Of a DNA stretch of 64,000 nt, positions 29,000 to 39,120 are shown one piece after another. This DNA is from Acidobacteriota bacterium (GTDB lineage Bacteria > Acidobacteriota > Holophagae > Holophagales > Holophagaceae). Location: contig JACPYP010000003.1 of NCBI GenBank assembly GCA_016195985.1, forward strand, positions 1 through 64,000. Direction: 5' to 3'. The notes under the pieces were generated by a model, which saw only the letters and a list, made by a program, of their open reading frames with translations, searched no databases and was not told where the DNA came from. The translations under genes and the position numbers were made by a program. The first letter of the stretch is position 1. Every line of letters begins with the position of its first letter.

Positions 29000-31900
29000 C
29001 TAGAACTGGAACCCGGCGGAGATCAGCAGGCTCTTGAGCTGGGACAGGCGCTCCTGTTCAGTGCGGGGACGGCCCAGGATGCGTTTCCAGTCCGCGGCGT
29101 ACTCGAGCTTCAGGGGGAATCCGAATTTCAGGATCAGGCCGGCGCCAAGGGTGGTCCGCAACGGCGGGAAGGGGTTCTTGGTCTCGTCGTGGATCGCAGG
29201 GTCGCCGGCTGTCGGCGGAGCATCCGAAGCCACGGGATGCAGGGTGCGGTAGACCTGCCCGGAATCCACGAACACTTCCGCCCAGACCGACTGCCCAAAG
29301 AGCGGAAACCGGTATTCCAGGTTCACCACCGCGAGCCCCTGGCCGCCATTGGGGATGGGATGGGGAAGGATATTGCCCTGTGAGTCCTTGGTGTAGACGT
29401 AGCCGAGCATGTCCGGTTCCACGCCACGCACGGTGAAGGAGCCTCCCCCGAAAAAACGCTCGGAGAGCGGAAGATCCTCAGCGGAACGGGCAGTCGGGCG
29501 GGCCACGCCCACCCGGAGGTTGAGCATCACCACGCCATTCTCGGCGTTGAAGCCCACGGGCCAATTCCACTGGTGGCGGAGATCCAGCTTGACGAAGCTG
29601 CTGTTGGCGGAAGTCAGGAACAGCTGGTTCGCCATTTCCAGCCGGGCCGAGAAATAGGTGCCATTGGTGGGATCGAAGGGTTTGTCCCTCCGGTCCACGG
29701 TCACCTGGAGATAGGGCGCGGAGATGATGCTGCGGGCCGGGGTCTTGGTGATGAGAAGGAGGTCCTGGTCCGAGATCAGCGGCACGCCGTTGACAGTGTT
29801 GGAGGCCACGTCCACCCGCTCGAAGCGGTAGCCGAACTGCACGGTCTGGAAGGGACTGATCTTCCACTCCAGGCTCGGCGTGAATCGCCGGCGGTGGGCG
29901 AAGAAGGCGGCCTGGGCCTCCTCGATATAGGCGCCTTCGAAGTGGAGGCGGGTCCTGGGAGACAGCAAGGAATCCAAAGCCCCGGGCAGAAACCAGGGAT
30001 CGGTGTACCCGACGCTGTAGCTGTCCAGGGACCGCTTCACTTCGCCCGTGGGAAAGGCCTTCCGGAGGGCCTCGCTGCGCAGGGTCTGGTCCCCCGCCCG
30101 GATGCCGAAATCCCAGGACCGGCCCATGCCGCCGACGTTGAGCCGCTGGGCGTTGAGCCCGAAGTGGTAGCCCTGGGTGTTGTCGTAGCCGAAGGATTCG
30201 CCGAACACCCAGGGACTGCGCTCCTGCAGGCGCACAGCCAGGTCTCCGCGCTCCCAGGGCAGGCCTTCCTGCCCGGGCAGGTCCTTGAGCGTGAGCAGAT
30301 CCACCCGCTGGAAGGCGCCGAGGCTCCCCAGCTGGATCTGGCCGTCGTCGAGCTTGGCGGGATCCAGGGGCGTCCCCGGCGGAACTTCCATTTCCCGCAG
30401 CACCGCCTCGGCCCGCGTGCGGTCCGCGCCCTGAACCACCAGGCGCTTCGTGCGGTCCATGGGCTGGGGCGGGATCTGGATGCGGACGAGGGGCTGCGGG
30501 CCATCCTCCTCGAAGGCCAGCTTCACCTGTGGAACCGCCGCGCCCGCGGAGGAAAGCCGCTGGCGCAGGTCTGATACCACCAGGGCGAGGTCGTTCCGCA
30601 CCAGGGGCAGCGCGGGCTGGAAATTCAGCCGCATGCCTTCGGGGGTGGTCTCCATCGTGCCTGTGATGCCTTGCAGCTGCCGGCGATCCGAGCGGTACCC
30701 CGCCCCGCCCGGCAACCGCACCGGGTGGTCTGCGAGGGCAAGCAGCAGGCTCTGGGCGAGGGCTTTGCGGGGGAAGACTGGATCAGCCGGCATTTCCAGG
30801 ACCAGCGCATCCAGGAAATGGTGCGCCCCCTCGCGGATGATGAGGCGGACTTCCACCGCGCCATCCGGGGCGGTCTCCACCCGCCGCCGCACCCGCACAT
30901 CCGGAAAACCCCGCTGCTGATAGCAGGCGGTGACCCGGTCCTCAATGGCCTTGACTGCATCCGCCTTGGCGTGCGGCGGCAGGAAGAACCAGCGCCGGGG
31001 CAGCGCGGCCACGGCGCGCAGCTCCTCTTCCGTCAATTCCCGGTTGCCTTCGAAGAGCACGCGTCCGATCACCCGCTGAGGACCGTACTCGATGGTATAG
31101 GTGATGGTCACGGCTTCGGGCCGCTCCGGGGTGCCCGCCGTCACCACCCGGTCGAAATGGACCTTCACCTCGGGGTAGCCCTGATTCCGGAAATAGGTGG
31201 TCATCTTGCCGGCCCCTTCGTCCAGAAGGCTCGGAGCGTAGCGGTCGGCGCGGGCCAAAGGAACGAACTCATCCAGGGTGGGCTGGCGCCATAGCCAGGC
31301 CAGCGGATTCAACCCCTTGCCCTTGAGTTTCACCTTGGGGCCCGCGTGGACTTCCAGCAGGATCACTCCAGGCTCGGCGCCGGACTCCAGGCGCACCGTG
31401 CCCTCAATGCGGTCATCTTTCACCAGCCGCTGTCGAAGCCGCCGATGCGCTTCGCGGAGGATGGCCTGGGTCCACAGCGACACGCCCGGCCGCAAGGCGG
31501 CCACCTTCAGAAGGGATTCCCGGGTGTAGGGGGACGGATCTCCTTCGAGGCGGATCTCCTTGATCAGCGACGGCGTACCCAGGGCGACCTTCAGGCGCGC
31601 GTGGCGCCCTTCCTGCTCCACGGTGATCTGGACTTTGGCGGACGGGTACCCCGCCTCCTTCAAGCGCTGCTCGGCGGTCCCCATCCACGCGGTCCTGCGC
31701 TGCCCCCCAAGGCGCAACCCCGAACGCAGTTCCGGGAGCACGGTCTTCTTCAGGGGCTTGGGCAGCGCATCCCCCTCCCAGGTCCAGCTGGCCACGGGCA
31801 TCAGGGGGATCAGGGTCACCGTGACCGCGCCATCGGCCCCCAGCCCTCCGTCCACGGATTGATAGCGGTCCACCAGGCGCACCGCAGTCAGGGCCTGCTG

Positions 31901-32080
31901 GAAAGCCGCCGCATCAATGGTCTGGCCCTGCTTCAAGCCGAGGGCGGCCATGGCGAGACGGCGGTCATCCTCGTTGCCTCCCACCAGCTTGATGGAGGTC
32001 AGCGCAATCGGAGAATCGGCCTCCCGGGCGCCAGCGGTCGCCAGCGCCAGGAGGCCGATACTCAGAACGGTGCGGAGCAC
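29000..32080 (-). CDS. BamA/TamA-family outer membrane protein with POTRA repeats
   Basis: 1026 aa; multiple POTRA-like repeats (GRVLFEGNRELTEEELRAVAALP), Omp85 barrel motifs (LPLSERFFGGGSFTVRGVEPDMLGY, VVNLEYRFPLFGQSVWAEVFVDSGQVY), C-terminal F. Confidence 0.9.
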   Translation of the reverse strand: MLRTVLSIGLLALATAGAREADSPIALTSIKLVGGNEDDRRLAMAALGLKQGQTIDAAAFQQALTAVRLVDRYQSVDGGLGADGAVTVTLIPLMPVASWTWEGDALPKPLKKTVLPELRSGLRLGGQRRTAWMGTAEQRLKEAGYPSAKVQITVEQEGRHARLKVALGTPSLIKEIRLEGDPSPYTRESLLKVAALRPGVSLWTQAILREAHRRLRQRLVKDDRIEGTVRLESGAEPGVILLEVHAGPKVKLKGKGLNPLAWLWRQPTLDEFVPLARADRYAPSLLDEGAGKMTTYFRNQGYPEVKVHFDRVVTAGTPERPEAVTITYTIEYGPQRVIGRVLFEGNRELTEEELRAVAALPRRWFFLPPHAKADAVKAIEDRVTACYQQRGFPDVRVRRRVETAPDGAVEVRLIIREGAHHFLDALVLEMPADPVFPRKALAQSLLLALADHPVRLPGGAGYRSDRRQLQGITGTMETTPEGMRLNFQPALPLVRNDLALVVSDLRQRLSSAGAAVPQVKLAFEEDGPQPLVRIQIPPQPMDRTKRLVVQGADRTRAEAVLREMEVPPGTPLDPAKLDDGQIQLGSLGAFQRVDLLTLKDLPGQEGLPWERGDLAVRLQERSPWVFGESFGYDNTQGYHFGLNAQRLNVGGMGRSWDFGIRAGDQTLRSEALRKAFPTGEVKRSLDSYSVGYTDPWFLPGALDSLLSPRTRLHFEGAYIEEAQAAFFAHRRRFTPSLEWKISPFQTVQFGYRFERVDVASNTVNGVPLISDQDLLLITKTPARSIISAPYLQVTVDRRDKPFDPTNGTYFSARLEMANQLFLTSANSSFVKLDLRHQWNWPVGFNAENGVVMLNLRVGVARPTARSAEDLPLSERFFGGGSFTVRGVEPDMLGYVYTKDSQGNILPHPIPNGGQGLAVVNLEYRFPLFGQSVWAEVFVDSGQVYRTLHPVASDAPPTAGDPAIHDETKNPFPPLRTTLGAGLILKFGFPLKLEYAADWKRILGRPRTEQERLSQLKSLLISAGFQF

Positions 32081-32084
32081 CGCC

Positions 32085-32420
32085 CTAGAAACCCGCGAGG
32101 GCCTCTTCCTCGGTGTCCTTCACCTCGAAAACCGAGTGCAGGCTGGTCATCTTGATGAGGCTGAAGATCTTGCCGCTCATGCCGCAGATGCGGAGTTCGC
32201 CGCCCTTGCCCTTGATGCTGGTGTAGCAGCCCACGAGCTCGCCCACGCCTGAGGAATCCAGGTAGCTCACTTTGCTGAAGTTGATGACGATCTTCCGATC
32301 ACCGCTGGACAGTGAGGTGCGCACCGCTTCGCCCAGTTCCTGGTCGCCGTCTCCCAGGGTGATCTTGCCTTCGGGATAAAGGATCAGCACATCATTGTGC
32401 TTTCGGGTGTTCAGGATCAT
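32085..32420 (-). CDS. STAS-domain anti-sigma factor antagonist
   Basis: MILNTRKHNDVLILYPEGKITLGDGDQELGEAVRTSLSSGDRKIVINFSKVSYLDSSGVGELVGCYTSIKGKGGELRICGMSGKIFSLIKMTSL. Confidence 0.9.
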   Translation of the reverse strand: MILNTRKHNDVLILYPEGKITLGDGDQELGEAVRTSLSSGDRKIVINFSKVSYLDSSGVGELVGCYTSIKGKGGELRICGMSGKIFSLIKMTSLHSVFEVKDTEEEALAGF

Positions 32421-32523
32421 GGGAGCCTCGAAGTGAGCCGTCAGTGTAGCAAGGGTGCCTGACCCCGATGCAACCCTAAGAGAAGCCCGGGGCTGTGACT
32501 GGCAATGGCCCCCGCGACGAACC

Positions 32524-32539
32524 GGCACGGGCTCTGCAT
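32524..32539 (+). promoter_or_regulatory. candidate sigma-54 (-24/-12) promoter upstream of flgB
   Basis: CGGCACGGGCTCTGCA against consensus TGGCACG-N4-TTGCA: GG-N10-GC spacing exact; 48 nt upstream of the flgB ATG. Confidence 0.6.
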
Positions 32540-32586
32540 GCATTCCCAGGCGGCCGGGCGACCCGGCCCATTCTGCACGGTGCACC

Positions 32587-33006
32587 ATGTTCGATCTCAC
32601 CAGCGGCAACGGGATGATCCAGGCCATGGATCGAGGCCTGACCCTGGCTTCCAAGCGCCAGACGCTCATCGCCTCCAACCTGGCGAACCTGGATACCCCT
32701 GGTTACCGCACCCGGGATTTCAGCTTCGAGGGGGCCATGAAGCTGGCCTTGTCCGAGCAAAAATCGCCCAATGCCCTCGCCACCACCCACCCCATGCACC
32801 TTCAGACCAGCTCCAGCGCCACCCTGCCCCCCACCGCCGACGCCCTGCAGCCCAATGCGGAACGCAACGATGGCAACGACGTGAACCTGGACCGGGAGAA
32901 CATGCTCCTCTCCCGCACCCAGACCACGTACCAGGTGGCCTCCACCCTGATGCAAGTCGAACTCCGGAAGCTCTATTCCATGATCCGGGAAGCGGGAGCG
33001 CACTGA
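32587..33006 (+). CDS. flgB: flagellar basal-body rod protein FlgB
   Basis: LTLASKRQTLIASNLANLDTPGYRTRDFSFEGAMK. Confidence 0.92.
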   Translation: MFDLTSGNGMIQAMDRGLTLASKRQTLIASNLANLDTPGYRTRDFSFEGAMKLALSEQKSPNALATTHPMHLQTSSSATLPPTADALQPNAERNDGNDVNLDRENMLLSRTQTTYQVASTLMQVELRKLYSMIREAGAH

Positions 33007-33425
33007 TGAGCATCCACCAGATCCTCGACATCGCCAGCACCGGCATGGCCGCCCAGCGGCTGCGGGTGCAGCTCATCTCCTCCAACATCGCCAACAGCGA
33101 GACCACCCGGACGAAGGAGGGGGGGCCCTACCGGCGCCGCGACGCGGTATTCCAGGCCCAGGACATGGGCTTTTCCGGCGCCCTGGCCAGTGCCGGGGTT
33201 CGCATCGCCTCCATCCAGACCAGCCAGGAGCCCTTTCTCACGCGCTACGAGCCGGGCCACCCCGACGCCAACGCCGATGGCGTGGTGAGCTATCCGAACG
33301 TCAATCCCGTGGAGGAGATGGTGAACCTCACCGAGGCCAGCCGCTCCTACGAGGCCAACATCGCCGTGGTCCGCAGCGCCAAGGCCATGGCCACCTCCGC
33401 CTTGGAAATCCTGCGCGTGCAGTAG
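33006..33425 (+). CDS. flgC: flagellar basal-body rod protein FlgC
   Basis: DIASTGMAAQRLRVQLISSNIANSETTRTKEGGPYRRRDAVFQ...YPNVNPVEEMVNLTEASRSYEANI. Confidence 0.95.
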   Translation: MSIHQILDIASTGMAAQRLRVQLISSNIANSETTRTKEGGPYRRRDAVFQAQDMGFSGALASAGVRIASIQTSQEPFLTRYEPGHPDANADGVVSYPNVNPVEEMVNLTEASRSYEANIAVVRSAKAMATSALEILRVQ

Positions 33426-33500
33426 CCTGTCGGAATTTCGACTTGCCCCATCCCGCCCTCCGACCGATCGTGTGAACAGCCTTTTCCCTCGAGTCCACCC

Positions 33501-33821
33501 ATGGATCCCCTCCAGAACATCCCCTCGATGAACCCGCTCCAGGCCCTGTCCGGAACGGTGAAGCCCGGCCAGGACAGCGGCGCTGAGGGCACCGGGGGAG
33601 GCGTGGCCTTTGGCGATCTCCTCAAGCAGGCCCTCCAGGAAGTGAACCAGGCTTCCTCCCAAGCTGAAGATGAGGCACGGAACTTGATGACAGGGGAGAG
33701 TGCAGACATGCACACGGCCATGCTGGCAGTCCAGAAGGCCGATCTTAGCTTCCAGATGATGATGGCCGTCCGATCCAAGCTGATCGATGCCTACCGCGAG
33801 GTCATGCGCATGCAGATGTAG
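33501..33821 (+). CDS. fliE: flagellar hook-basal body complex protein FliE
   Basis: FGDLLKQALQEVNQASSQAEDEARNLMTGESADMHTAMLAVQKADLSFQMMMAVRSKLIDAYREVMRMQM. Confidence 0.93.
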   Translation: MDPLQNIPSMNPLQALSGTVKPGQDSGAEGTGGGVAFGDLLKQALQEVNQASSQAEDEARNLMTGESADMHTAMLAVQKADLSFQMMMAVRSKLIDAYREVMRMQM

Positions 33822-33870
33822 CGCAGGCCGAGCTTCCCGGCGCGGCCTCACCCCTGACTGAGGAACGCCT

Positions 33871-35559
33871 ATGGCCGGGGAAACCAACCTCGCAGAACAA
33901 CTGACCAGCGCCTTCAAGGGCATGAGCGCCACCCAGCGCGTCATGGTGGCTGCCATTTCCGTGACAGTGCTCCTGGCCCTGGCTGGTCTGGGCATCTGGG
34001 CCGGACAAGAGTCCAAGGGCGTTCTCGCCGCCAACGTATCGCCCCAGGAGGCCAGCTCCATCGTCGGCCAGCTGGACAAAATGCAGGTGCCCTACGAGCT
34101 CAGCTCGGACCAGCGCACCATCCTCGTGCCCGAGAGCAAGGTGGGCCAGCTCCGCCTGAAGTTCGCCGGCGACGGCCTGCTGTCCGGCGACAAGCTGGGC
34201 TTCGAGAAACTGGAAAACGCCGGCCTCGGCACCACGGATTTCTCCCAGAAAGTCATCCACCGCCGGGCCATGGAATCCACCCTGGCCAAGACCATCATGA
34301 GCCTCCAGCAGGTGGCCGAGGCCACCGTCCACATCACGCCCGCCAACGACAGCCCCTTCCTCAGCGACAAGGAGGACGCCAAGGCCAGTGTGCTGCTGAA
34401 GCTGCGGGGATCCCGCATGCTGCCCGACGAGAACACCCAGGCCATCGTCAACCTGGTGGCCGCCAGCGTGGAAGGGCTGAAGCCTGAACAGGTCGTCATC
34501 ATCGACCAGTACAGCCGCATCCTGTCCCGGACCGGCCGCGACCCCATGGTGGGCGCCAGCGATGCCCAGAAGAAGGTGGCGCGGGAAGAAGAGGACCACC
34601 TGGTGCGCCGCGTCACGGAGCTGCTCGAGCCCGTGGTGGGGATCGGCAAGGTGCGCGCCACGGCCCATGTGGATCTGGACTTCGACAAGGTGAAGATCAA
34701 CGAGGAGAAATTCGATCCCCAGGGCCAGGTGGAGCGCAGCATCGGCCAGAAGGAAGAGAAGGTCCAGAAGCGCGAGGGCGGCGCGGGCCTTCCCGGCACC
34801 GCCAGCAACGTGGCGCCCGCCAATGGAGGCGCCTCCGCCAACATCACGGAGAACTCCGAAAAGAAAGAAACCACCACCAACTTCGAGATCAGCAAGACCG
34901 TGCGCGCCATCGACCAGGCCACCGGTTCCATCAAGCGCGTCACCCTGGCCGTGATCGTGGATCACATCGGCACCTGGGACAAGGACGCCAAGGGCGAACC
35001 CCTGCTCAAGCAGACGCCCCGCAGCGCCGACGAACTGAAGAAGATCCGGGACCAGGTGTCCGCCGCTGTGGGCATCCAGCCCAAGCGCGGGGACGAGCTC
35101 ACCGTGGAGAACATGGCCTTCGCCACCCTTCAGGTGAACCCCAAGGAAGCTGCCGAGGCCCGCACCCAGTTCTGGCTGGATCTGGCCCGCCAGTACGCCC
35201 CCGGCTTCATCTGGGGCATCGTGGGTCTGGCGGTCTTTTTCATGCTCATCCTGCCCATGCTCCGGCGCATGTCCCAGGCCATCAACCGCCCTGCGCCCAT
35301 GCGCGTCGCCAGCGCGGACGGGGTGGAACTGGGCGTGGCTGGCTCCTCCGGCGGGTCCACCCGCAAGCCCGTCCAGGTGAAGTCGATGACCGAGATCGAG
35401 GCCGAGATCGAGGCCGAACTCAACGCCGACGCCGCGTTCAGCGCCCCCGAAGCCCGCCGCCGCGAGCTCATCAAGAAGCGGCTGCAGGAGGGCTCGAACG
35501 ACGATCCCGAGACCATGGCCTCGCTGGTGCGATCCTGGCTCCTAGAGGAAGGGCGGTAG
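33871..35559 (+). CDS. fliF: flagellar M-ring protein FliF
   Basis: PYELSSDQRTILVPESKVGQLRLKFAGDGL, ESTLAKTIMSLQQVAEATVHITP, C-terminal FliG-binding tail. Confidence 0.95.
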   Translation: MAGETNLAEQLTSAFKGMSATQRVMVAAISVTVLLALAGLGIWAGQESKGVLAANVSPQEASSIVGQLDKMQVPYELSSDQRTILVPESKVGQLRLKFAGDGLLSGDKLGFEKLENAGLGTTDFSQKVIHRRAMESTLAKTIMSLQQVAEATVHITPANDSPFLSDKEDAKASVLLKLRGSRMLPDENTQAIVNLVAASVEGLKPEQVVIIDQYSRILSRTGRDPMVGASDAQKKVAREEEDHLVRRVTELLEPVVGIGKVRATAHVDLDFDKVKINEEKFDPQGQVERSIGQKEEKVQKREGGAGLPGTASNVAPANGGASANITENSEKKETTTNFEISKTVRAIDQATGSIKRVTLAVIVDHIGTWDKDAKGEPLLKQTPRSADELKKIRDQVSAAVGIQPKRGDELTVENMAFATLQVNPKEAAEARTQFWLDLARQYAPGFIWGIVGLAVFFMLILPMLRRMSQAINRPAPMRVASADGVELGVAGSSGGSTRKPVQVKSMTEIEAEIEAELNADAAFSAPEARRRELIKKRLQEGSNDDPETMASLVRSWLLEEGR

Positions 35560-35562
35560 GCC

Positions 35563-36567
35563 ATGTCGAAACTCACCGGCATCCAGAAGGCCGCGGTGCT
35601 CATGGTCACCCTGGGCGACGAGACCGCCTCGACCATCTTCAAGTACCTCGAAGAGGATGAAATCCAGACCATCTCCCGCGAGATCGCCATCACCAAGCAC
35701 GTGCAGCCGGAAGTGGCGGAAGAGGTCATGGAGGAATTCCACACCATGACCCAGGCCCGCAGCTATATCAGCCAGGGCGGCATCGAATACGCCAAGAAGC
35801 TGCTCATCAAGTCGGTGGGGCCTGAAGTGGCCCGCAAGATCATCGACCGCCTGGTGAAGGCCCTGGAATCCAGCGCCGGTTTCACGAGCCTCGAACGCGC
35901 GAACCCCCAGCAGCTGTCCAAATTCATCCAGAACGAGCACCCCCAGACCATCGCGCTCATCCTCGCCCACCTCAACGCGAGCCAGGCGGCGGAACTCATC
36001 AGCTCCCTGCCCGAAGCGCTGCGCAGCGACGTGGCCATGCGCATGGCCAGCCTCCAGGAGATCAGCCCCGAGGTCGTCCGCCGCATCAGCCTCATCCTCG
36101 AGCAAAAGCTGGAGGCCCTTGGATCCTTCGCCACGGAAGCCTACGGCGGCGTCCGGGCGGTGGCCGAGCTGTTCAACCGCATGGACCGCAACACGGGACG
36201 GGCCGTTCTGGAGAAGATCGAGACCGAGAACCCCCAGCTGGCTGCCAGCATCCGCGACCTCATGTTCGTCTTCGACGACATCCTGCTCATCGACGACAAC
36301 GGCATCACCGAAATCCTCAAGCGGGCCGACAAGAAGACCCTCACCATCGCCCTCAAGGGCACCAGCGAAGAGCTTCAGAACCAGTTCTTCCGCAACATGT
36401 CCAGCCGCGCCGTGGAACTCATGAAGGAAGAGATGGAGTTCATGGGCCCGGTGAAGCTCAAGGACGTGGAGAAGTCCCAGCATGAAGTGGTGGAAATCGT
36501 GCGCCAGCTGGAAGAGGAAGGCGTCATCAGCATTGGCGGCGGCGGAGGCGAGGACTATGTCACCTAG
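35563..36567 (+). CDS. fliG: flagellar motor switch protein FliG
   Basis: LTGIQKAAVLMVTLGDETASTIFKYLEEDEIQTISREIA; NEHPQTIALILAHL; FVFDDILLIDDNGITEILKRADKKTLTIALKG. Confidence 0.97.
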   Translation: MSKLTGIQKAAVLMVTLGDETASTIFKYLEEDEIQTISREIAITKHVQPEVAEEVMEEFHTMTQARSYISQGGIEYAKKLLIKSVGPEVARKIIDRLVKALESSAGFTSLERANPQQLSKFIQNEHPQTIALILAHLNASQAAELISSLPEALRSDVAMRMASLQEISPEVVRRISLILEQKLEALGSFATEAYGGVRAVAELFNRMDRNTGRAVLEKIETENPQLAASIRDLMFVFDDILLIDDNGITEILKRADKKTLTIALKGTSEELQNQFFRNMSSRAVELMKEEMEFMGPVKLKDVEKSQHEVVEIVRQLEEEGVISIGGGGGEDYVT

Positions 36568-36575
36568 GGTCTGCC

Positions 36576-37298
36576 ATGAGCCATAAGGGCTACATCCGGG
36601 CTGAAGACCTCCAGGACACGCGCCTGGAGGCTTTTCCCTATTTCCCGGTGGACGCCGCGATGACCCGCGGGTCCTTCGACGAGGACGCGGATTCGGTAGC
36701 CTCCGATCTGGACGAAGCCAAGGTTCCAGTGGAGCAGCGCATCGTGGACCGGCTGCAGGAGGCCGAGCGGCAGGCCCATGAGATCGCCCGCCGGGCCTAC
36801 GAGGAGGGCTTCGCCTCGGGCGAGGCCGAAGGGCGTCTCTTCGGCGAAAGCCAGTACAAGGCCTATATCCAGCGGCTGGATGAAGAGTTGGCCGGACTGG
36901 CCGCCACCACGCTCACGCTGAAAGAAACGCTCAACGAAGAGCTGGTGGCCCTGGCCCTGGCCGTGGGCGAGCACCTGGCTGTCCAGCAGATCGAAAGGAC
37001 CCCCCGGGCCGTGAAGGCGCTCATGGAGCGCATCCTGGAGGAGCTGCCCTTCCCTCTTCCCCGGGGCAGGCGGGATGGCGAACTGCCCCTGCAGGTCTTC
37101 CTCAACCCCGCCGACATCGAGCAGCTGGGGGACCACTACGTGGGCCACGGCGGGCTCGCCCTCCTCGCGGACACGAGCCTCTCCAGGGGCAGCCTGCGCA
37201 TCGAGGCTCCCCACGGCATCTTCAACGGCAGCCTTGACCGGCGCCGCGAACGGCTCATGCAGCTCATCACCCGCATGAAGGAAGGCGAGGCCCCGTGA
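36576..37298 (+). CDS. fliH: flagellar assembly protein FliH
   Basis: Position between fliG and fliI; YEEGFASGEAEGRLFGESQ..., FliH-like helix repeats. Confidence 0.85.
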   Translation: MSHKGYIRAEDLQDTRLEAFPYFPVDAAMTRGSFDEDADSVASDLDEAKVPVEQRIVDRLQEAERQAHEIARRAYEEGFASGEAEGRLFGESQYKAYIQRLDEELAGLAATTLTLKETLNEELVALALAVGEHLAVQQIERTPRAVKALMERILEELPFPLPRGRRDGELPLQVFLNPADIEQLGDHYVGHGGLALLADTSLSRGSLRIEAPHGIFNGSLDRRRERLMQLITRMKEGEAP

Positions 37299-38656
37299 GC
37301 GCCGCCCTCGATCCTTCGATCCTCGCGGCCCGCCTGCGCGGGCTGCCCAAGGGCGATTGGATGGGCCGCGTGACCAAGGTGGTGGGCCTGGTGGTGGAAT
37401 CCAGCGGGCCCGACTGCTCCGTGGGCGAGCAGATGCTCATCCACGGCTCCGACGCCATGGGCCGGCCCCGGCTCATCCACGCGGAGGTGGTGGGCTTCTC
37501 CGGCCAACGGGTGCTCCTCATGCCCATCGAAGAGACCGAGGGCATCCGGCCGGGCCTTTGGGTGGAAGGCACGGGCCACCAGTCCGAACTGCCTCTCGCC
37601 GAGGCAATGCTCGGCCGCATCATCGATCCCTTGGGCCGGCCTCTGGATGGGGGGCCGCCCATCGAAGCCACCGCCCACATGCCTTTGCAGGGGCCGCCTC
37701 CCAATCCCATGCAACGCAAGCGCATCAACGAGGTTCTCTCCACGGGGGTGCGAGCCATCGATGGCTTGCTCACCCTGGGCAAGGGCCAGCGGGTGGGCAT
37801 CTTCTCCGGTTCCGGCGTGGGCAAATCCACCTTGTTGGGCATGGTGGCCCGCAACACCTCGGCCGAAGTGAACGTCATCACCCTGGTGGGCGAACGGGGA
37901 CGCGAGCTGCGCGAGTTCATCGAGAACGATCTGGGCGAGGAGGGCCTGAAGCGCAGCGTCGTGGTGGTGTCCACCAGCGACCAGAGCCCCCTGCTGCGCC
38001 TGCGCTGCGCCATGGCCGGCACCACCGTGGCCGAGTACTTCATGCGCCAGGGCAAGGACGTGCTGCTGATGATGGACAGCGTCACCCGCTTCGCCATGGC
38101 CCAGCGCGAGGTGGGCCTCAGCGCGGGAGAACCTCCCAGCTCCCGCGGCTACACCCCTTCGGTTTTCGCGCTGCTTCCGCGTCTGATGGAGCGGGCTGGC
38201 ACCTTCGAGGGCCAGGGCTCCATCACCGGCATCTACACGGTGCTGGTGGAAGGCGACGACATGAACGAGCCCATCAGCGATGCGGTGCGCGGCATTCTGG
38301 ACGGCCACGTGGTGCTGTCGCGGAAGCTGGCCTCGAAAAACCACTTCCCTGCCATCGACGTGCTGCCCAGCCTTTCCCGCCTCTTCAGTGCCCTGGCGCC
38401 GCCGGAGCAGAAACAGCTGGCCAGCAAGCTGCGCGACCTCATGGCCACCTACCAGGACGCGGAGGATCTCATCCAGATCGGCGCCTACACCAAGGGATCG
38501 AGCACAGCCATCGACCAGGCCATCCAGTTCCAGCCGGCCATCCAGGCCTTCCTCCGCCAGGCCACCGCCGAAGGCTCCAGCCATCACGCGGCCCTGCTGG
38601 CCATGGGCCAGATCTTCGGCATCGACCTGGCGCCCTTCCTGAAGGCCGGCGCCTGA
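37295..38656 (+). CDS. fliI: flagellum-specific ATPase FliI
   Basis: GIFSGSGVGKSTLLGMVARNT, VALIGERGRE-like LVGERGRELREFIENDLG, LLMMDSVTRFAMAQREVGL. Confidence 0.97.
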   Translation: MSAALDPSILAARLRGLPKGDWMGRVTKVVGLVVESSGPDCSVGEQMLIHGSDAMGRPRLIHAEVVGFSGQRVLLMPIEETEGIRPGLWVEGTGHQSELPLAEAMLGRIIDPLGRPLDGGPPIEATAHMPLQGPPPNPMQRKRINEVLSTGVRAIDGLLTLGKGQRVGIFSGSGVGKSTLLGMVARNTSAEVNVITLVGERGRELREFIENDLGEEGLKRSVVVVSTSDQSPLLRLRCAMAGTTVAEYFMRQGKDVLLMMDSVTRFAMAQREVGLSAGEPPSSRGYTPSVFALLPRLMERAGTFEGQGSITGIYTVLVEGDDMNEPISDAVRGILDGHVVLSRKLASKNHFPAIDVLPSLSRLFSALAPPEQKQLASKLRDLMATYQDAEDLIQIGAYTKGSSTAIDQAIQFQPAIQAFLRQATAEGSSHHAALLAMGQIFGIDLAPFLKAGA

Positions 38657-39105
38657 TGGCCGCGCGGTTTCATTTCCGCCTCGAGCCGCTCCGCAAGCTC
38701 CGCGAAGCGCTGGAGCGCGAGGCCGAACGCCACCTGGCGCGGGCCATCCAGGCCGAACAGCAGGCCCGGGCATACCTGGACACGCTCAGCGCCCAGCGCA
38801 CCGCCCTTTTCGAATCGCGTCGGCTGGCCGCGGGCCAGGCCCTGGACTTGGACCTGTGGCGGGCGGGCGAACGCTACCTGGTGGTGCTGGAACGCCGGCA
38901 GGTGGAGGGCTACGAACGCCTGCGGAAGGCCTCTGCCGACCTCGCCGAAGCGCGGGAGGGCCTGGCCCTCGCCCACCGGAACCACCTGATGCTGGTCCGC
39001 CTCAAGGAGCGCCGGGCCCTGCAGCATGCCCAGGAGCAGCAGCTCCGCGAAACCCTGGACATGGATGAACTCGCCATCCTCCGCTACCACCGGGAAAGCG
39101 CCTAG
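38656..39105 (+). CDS. fliJ: flagellar FliJ protein
   Basis: MAARFHFRLEPLRKLREALEREAERHLARAIQAEQQARAYLDTL; ATGA overlap with fliI. Confidence 0.85.
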   Translation: MAARFHFRLEPLRKLREALEREAERHLARAIQAEQQARAYLDTLSAQRTALFESRRLAAGQALDLDLWRAGERYLVVLERRQVEGYERLRKASADLAEAREGLALAHRNHLMLVRLKERRALQHAQEQQLRETLDMDELAILRYHRESA

Positions 39106-39120
39106 ACACAGGAGTACCCC

